A stretch of DNA of 8,158 bases from an uncultured Bacteroidales bacterium. GTDB lineage: Bacteria > Bacteroidota > Bacteroidia > Bacteroidales > Bacteroidaceae. The position numbers and the translations under genes were made by a program. The stretch covers positions 1 through 8,158 of the forward strand of contig CAMAMZ010000092.1 in assembly GCA_945837185.1 (NCBI GenBank), in the 5' to 3' direction. Each line of letters opens with the position of its first letter. Positions within the stretch are counted from its first letter, which is position 1. This document shows, one piece after another, positions 4,978-8,158 of the stretch. The notes under the pieces are model-generated. The model searched no databases, was not told the DNA's origin, and saw only the letters and a program-made list of their open reading frames with translations.

Positions 4978-6969
4978 TTACAAACCCCTACCTTTCAGGA
5001 AGGCACCATTGTCCGGCTTGCGACCCATAAACTGCTCAAAGAGCACCATCGGCTCTTCCGAACCACCCTTCTCCAAGAAAGTCTTGCGAAATTTCATACC
5101 CAATTCCTTGTTCCATACATCCCCACTTTCCACAAACTTATTGAAGGCATCCTTGTCGAGCACCTCTGCCCACAAGTAGCCATAATAGCCGGCGCTATAG
5201 CCACTGGCAAAGATATGGTTGAAATAGGTGGAGCGATAACGGGGAGCAATCTCAGGTATCAGTCCCATTTCGTTGCACACCTTCTTTTCGAAAGCATCGA
5301 TATCTATGCCTTCCACCGACTCCAGTTCGTGCCATTTCATATCCAGGATAGAGGCAGCGCACAGCTCCGTGGTCATGAAGCCCTGGTTGAACTGCATAGA
5401 GCGATTAATCTTCTCGACGAAAGCAGCCGGAATAGGCTCACCCTTCTCATTGATGGCATATTCAGCCAACAGCGATGGTTCAAAAGCCCAGTTCTCGTTG
5501 ATTTGCGAGAACATCTCCACGAAATCACGTGCCACATTGGTACCGCTCACCGAACGATAGTGGCATTGCGAAAGCATGCCATGCAACGCATGTCCAAACT
5601 CATGGAACATGGTTTGCACCTGATCGATGTTGAGATAATGGTCCAGATTGCCGACATTGACAATAATCGGGCGCACCATCTGGCCGTTGGCATCCACATA
5701 CTGCTCGCGCACATTGTTCATCCAAGCACCACCTCGCTTGCTTTCACGCGGCAGGAAGTCGGTCGTATAAATTCCCAACAGCGAACCATCGGCATCATTC
5801 ACACGGAAAGTCTTCACCACCTCATCATTGTATGAGGGCACATCATGAATCTCTTCCATCGTAATGCCATACAAGCGGTTGGCAGCGGTAAAGATACCCT
5901 TCACCACATTCTCGAGTTTGAAGTAAGGCTTAATACTGTCTTCATCAATGGCATATTTCTGTTTGCGCACCTTCTCGGCGTAGTACCACCAATCCCAAGG
6001 CTCGATGCGACTTCCCGCGGCCAATTTGCCAGCCTTCACATCAACGTCCATCAACGCCTGCATGTCTTTAAGTTCCAACTTAGCCTTAGCCACCGCTGCC
6101 TTCATGATGCCACTCAAGAAAGCGTCGACCGTTTCCGGGTCATGCGCCATCTTGGGTTCAAGCAGGTAGTGTGCCGGTGTCTTATATCCCATGATTTTCG
6201 CCTTCTCGATGCGCAGCGCCATCACGTCTTTCAACAACTGCTGGTTATCGTTGGCATTGCCATTATGTCCGCGAAGGGTATACATGCGCCACATGGCCTC
6301 ACGCTTGGCACGGTCGTCGGTAGTTGACATGGCACTGGGATATTCGGAAATAGCCACCCCAAACTTTTTCTTGAACTCATTGTTCTCCGCCAGGATATTG
6401 CTACTGATCTTCTGCCCCTTCACGGCAATCTCCGAGTTTATCTGCTTCAGGCGTTCCTGCTTGTCTTCGGGCAATCCCACTCCACTACGCTCAAAATCCT
6501 CATAATGTTTCTTGAGCACCATCTGCTGCTCGCGGGTCAGTTTCGACTGGTCGCCCTTATACAACTGAGCAATACGCTGGTAAAGTCCCTTGTTGAAGGA
6601 TATATTGTCCTGATGCTGCGTGGCCAAAGGAATGGCAATAGCCAAAACAGAATCGAGTTCGTCGGTACGATCCGTTTCCGTGATATTATAAAGCACACCA
6701 CCCACCTTGCTCAGAATCTCGCCCGATAGTTCCAGCGGAGCCACGGTATTCTCAAACGTAGGTGCTTCCGGATTGTTCACGATAGCATCAATTTCTTTCA
6801 ACTGCTGTTCTATTCCCGCATGTATGGCAGGAATATAATCATCTACGGCAATCTCATTGAAAGGCGGAATGCCATAGGGAGTGTCCCATTGTGTAAGGAA
6901 CGGATTCTGATGATTACTACACGACATAATGGTTAAAGCGGTCACAGCCGACAAAATAAACTTCTTCAT
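4978..6969 (-). CDS. dcp: M3-family zinc peptidyl-dipeptidase, predicted lipoprotein
   Basis: This 663-residue oligopeptidase cuts dipeptides from the C-terminus of short peptides. The N-terminus is a signal peptide with a loose lipobox (IMSC, cysteine 17), so it should be a periplasmic lipoprotein; E. coli Dcp (about 680 residues) lacks this. An N-terminal helical region (about 25-225) precedes the catalytic domain. The zinc site is FHEFGHALHG with H456, E457 and H460. The third ligand is E485 in GTNVARDFVEMFSQINENW, which matches Dcp (GTNxxRDFVExxSQINExW). The substrate-binding cluster HIFASGYSAGYYGYLW follows, with H585, Y591 and Y595-Y598. All catalytic parts are present. The ATG at 6969 gives a proper signal peptide (MKKFILSAV). 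A full promoter lies about 65-100 nt upstream, and fhs follows after 31 nt. Cleaved dipeptides would support peptide-based nutrition (inference). Assignment to Dcp rather than OpdA rests on the overall motif match. Confidence 0.93.
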   Translation of the reverse strand: MKKFILSAVTALTIMSCSNHQNPFLTQWDTPYGIPPFNEIAVDDYIPAIHAGIEQQLKEIDAIVNNPEAPTFENTVAPLELSGEILSKVGGVLYNITETDRTDELDSVLAIAIPLATQHQDNISFNKGLYQRIAQLYKGDQSKLTREQQMVLKKHYEDFERSGVGLPEDKQERLKQINSEIAVKGQKISSNILAENNEFKKKFGVAISEYPSAMSTTDDRAKREAMWRMYTLRGHNGNANDNQQLLKDVMALRIEKAKIMGYKTPAHYLLEPKMAHDPETVDAFLSGIMKAAVAKAKLELKDMQALMDVDVKAGKLAAGSRIEPWDWWYYAEKVRKQKYAIDEDSIKPYFKLENVVKGIFTAANRLYGITMEEIHDVPSYNDEVVKTFRVNDADGSLLGIYTTDFLPRESKRGGAWMNNVREQYVDANGQMVRPIIVNVGNLDHYLNIDQVQTMFHEFGHALHGMLSQCHYRSVSGTNVARDFVEMFSQINENWAFEPSLLAEYAINEKGEPIPAAFVEKINRSMQFNQGFMTTELCAASILDMKWHELESVEGIDIDAFEKKVCNEMGLIPEIAPRYRSTYFNHIFASGYSAGYYGYLWAEVLDKDAFNKFVESGDVWNKELGMKFRKTFLEKGGSEEPMVLFEQFMGRKPDNGAFLKGRGL

Positions 6970-7038
6970 ATAGTGGATTGATAAATGTTGATATGCACAA
7001 GCAACGTGTCTGCGGCACCCTTATTACAAGAATGCACT

Positions 7039-7070
7039 CAAAGGTAGCATTTACAAGGCGAACAGCCAAA
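7039..7070 (-). promoter_or_regulatory. consensus promoter for the dcp-fhs transcript
   Basis: On the minus strand, TTTG (7067-7070) and TACCTTTG (7039-7046) match both Bacteroidetes elements exactly with a 20-nt spacer. Transcription would begin near 7034, giving a leader of about 65 nt before the ATG at 6969. The -33 element starts 15 nt after the stop of the upstream alpha/beta hydrolase, with no terminator visible between, so some read-through from that gene is possible. Confidence 0.8.
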
Positions 7071-7084
7071 CAACTTTACCCTTT

Positions 7085-8038
7085 TTAACGTATATTTGCC
7101 AAAAAACGTGTCACTTCGGCTGTATATTGCGAAGGATTGTCAATATACGAACGGGCATGTGCCGAACCTGTTGCCACCCACATTGCCTTAGGCTTGGGTT
7201 TGGCTTCATACAAATCTGCCAACATGGCAAAGGGAACAAAGGAATCGGCATCGCCATGAATCATCAACATAGGGCGTTGACAGGCAGCCACTGCCTTTAC
7301 GGGAGAAGCCTCGGAAAAAGTCCACCCATTCTTTAGGCCGCATAACCCACTTGCGGTGTACAGCAATGGGAAAGCTGGCAATGAGAACTGCGCTGCCAGT
7401 TGCACACGGAATTCATCCCACACACTCGTATAGCCACAATCCTCCACAAAGGCAACAAGGTAGTTGGGCAGATCTGGTTCTCCTGCTAAGCACATGGTTG
7501 TAGCGGCACCCATCGACACACCATGCACCACCATACGCGAAGCACAGCAACTATCGCGAAACAACTGTTCTGCCACTTGCACCCAGTGTTTCACATCAAG
7601 GCGATCTTTCCACCCCATCTGTATAGCATCGCCTTCGCTCAAGCCATGGGCATGAAGGTCGGGCAGCAACACATTGTAGTGCAGGTCGCGATGATACATG
7701 CGGGCAAGATACAGGAACTTCACCGCACAGTCCTGATAGCCATGCACAACAATGGCAGTACGTCCGTGAGCCGAATCGGCACGCAAATAAAGGGCATGAT
7801 GCTTTTCCCCGGTCGGCATGGCAACAAAGGTGTCGCGCAGCAGCCCATGGTTGCGCAAACTATCTATCCATGGTTTCATGTCGGGCAATTGTCCATACAA
7901 AACCCGGTAGGCGCTATCTGTGTCATGGCGATTAGGGTCGGGCTGCAGCGAGAAATGCAGCAAATAGCCGCTTGCGCCCATCACACACAACACAACAAGG
8001 GTCACAACCGTTACACAAATCCATTTAAATTTTCTCAT
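7085..8038 (-). CDS. membrane-anchored alpha/beta hydrolase
   Basis: This is a 317-residue serine hydrolase. One transmembrane helix at about 7-27 (ICVTVVTLVVLCVMGASG), after an MRKFKW start, places the catalytic domain in the periplasm. The fold motifs are in order: IVVHGY at 96-101 (oxyanion region), LLPDLHAHGLSEG at 124-136, nucleophile elbow GVSMGA with S175, EDCGY at 199-203, IHGDADSFVP at 260-269 with the acid probably D265, and GSAHARSY at 291-298 with H294. The pattern (DxxxHGxSxG, then GxSMGAA, then HGxxDxxVP) is that of the FrsA/YqkD-like, BAAT-related group often annotated as membrane esterases or acyl hydrolases. The substrate is unknown. I chose the ATG at 8038; an in-frame TTG at 8062 overlaps the -7 promoter box and would lie upstream of the transcription start. 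The dcp promoter follows right after the stop. Confidence 0.9.
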   Translation of the reverse strand: MRKFKWICVTVVTLVVLCVMGASGYLLHFSLQPDPNRHDTDSAYRVLYGQLPDMKPWIDSLRNHGLLRDTFVAMPTGEKHHALYLRADSAHGRTAIVVHGYQDCAVKFLYLARMYHRDLHYNVLLPDLHAHGLSEGDAIQMGWKDRLDVKHWVQVAEQLFRDSCCASRMVVHGVSMGAATTMCLAGEPDLPNYLVAFVEDCGYTSVWDEFRVQLAAQFSLPAFPLLYTASGLCGLKNGWTFSEASPVKAVAACQRPMLMIHGDADSFVPFAMLADLYEAKPKPKAMWVATGSAHARSYIDNPSQYTAEVTRFLANIR

Positions 8039-8059
8039 AGCTTTGTTTTTTTTTGATTT

Positions 8060-8067
8060 CAAAGATA
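8060..8067 (-). promoter_or_regulatory. -7 box of a candidate promoter for the alpha/beta hydrolase
   Basis: The minus strand reads TATCTTTG, a full TAnnTTTG match, 22 nt upstream of the ATG at 8038. The predicted start near 8055 gives an A-rich leader of about 17 nt. No TTTG is present near 8088-8091, so the -33 side is weak. The box decides the start codon, because it rules out the TTG at 8062. Confidence 0.55.
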
Positions 8068-8086
8068 ATGCAAATCGTGTGCTGAA

Positions 8087-8158
8087 TCATCCAGCTCGCT
8101 TGGGTGTTATGCCCAGATGCAGTGCATCAAGTTTACTTGCTTGCAATGCCGAGTGCAG
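8087..8158 (-). other. palindrome-rich edge region with an open frame (partial gene end or extragenic repeat)
   Basis: On the minus strand one frame is open from the window edge for 23 codons to a TGA at 8087-8089, ending LHLGITPKRAG. The same stretch holds three overlapping palindromes: GATGCAgTGCATC (8116-8128), CAAGTttACTTG (8128-8139) and TTGCttGCAA (8137-8146). TGGG and CCCA arms (8101-8104 and 8112-8115) form one more short hairpin. The palindromes favour a structured, possibly repeated intergenic element over a normal coding end, but a short partial gene cannot be excluded. The stop lies 20 nt before the hydrolase -7 box. Confidence 0.35.

Noticed and set aside
4945..5835. A 296-codon plus-strand open frame antisense to the peptidase gene
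   Set aside because: It lies wholly opposite an M3 peptidase with all catalytic motifs. Its translation (rich in H, I and L) has no recognisable domain and it has no promoter box, so it is a shadow frame.
7085..8062. Longer alpha/beta hydrolase start at the TTG at 8062
   Set aside because: That codon overlaps the -7 promoter box at 8060-8067, upstream of the expected transcription start. The ATG at 8038 gives a normal membrane anchor.

Overview
The window looks like a piece of a Bacteroidales chromosome, most probably Prevotella/Segatella-like. Three things support this. Several gene starts are preceded by the Bacteroidetes-type promoter (TTTG, about 20 nt, then TAnnTTTG), and none has a convincing Shine-Dalgarno sequence. 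Two adjacent DUF4230 proteins are present. The formate-tetrahydrofolate ligase carries the TKAGIGKTT P-loop that I remember from Bacteroides-type enzymes. The species is inferred; no rRNA, tRNA, transposase, integrase or CRISPR array was seen.

Layout from left to right. Positions 2-76 may hold the 3' end of an unidentified plus-strand gene. Next comes a plus-strand HD-domain phosphohydrolase (239-853) built like a stand-alone (p)ppGpp hydrolase. Convergent to it is a minus-strand HAD hydrolase (1106-1717). Between the two, on the minus strand and directly after the HAD stop, lies an unannotated remnant: about 50 C-terminal codons of a TolC-family outer-membrane efflux protein with no body (941-1105). 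A divergent promoter region (1718-1909) then separates HAD from a plus-strand pair of DUF4230 genes (1910-2611 and 2608-3222). The first is a lipoprotein and the second a membrane-anchored protein, joined by an ATGA overlap. A bidirectional terminator (about 3265-3305) closes this pair and the converging fhs gene.

The right half is minus strand. An M3-family peptidyl-dipeptidase lipoprotein (dcp-like, 4978-6969) is followed after 31 nt by fhs (3336-4946). The two probably form one transcript from a strong consensus promoter at 7039-7070. Upstream lies a membrane-anchored alpha/beta hydrolase (7085-8038) with its own -7 box. The right edge (about 8100-8158) holds a cluster of short palindromes inside an open frame, possibly an extragenic repeat or the end of another gene.

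Most genes are ordinary housekeeping or cell-envelope functions, and I see no clear new multi-gene system. The points most worth a second look are: the orphan TolC tail; an in-frame loss of the second FTHFS signature in Fhs; a promoter placed so that the first DUF4230 mRNA should be leaderless; a 23-bp tandem duplication that contains the fhs start codon; and an alarmone-hydrolase-like HD protein that lacks the usual base-stacking arginine.
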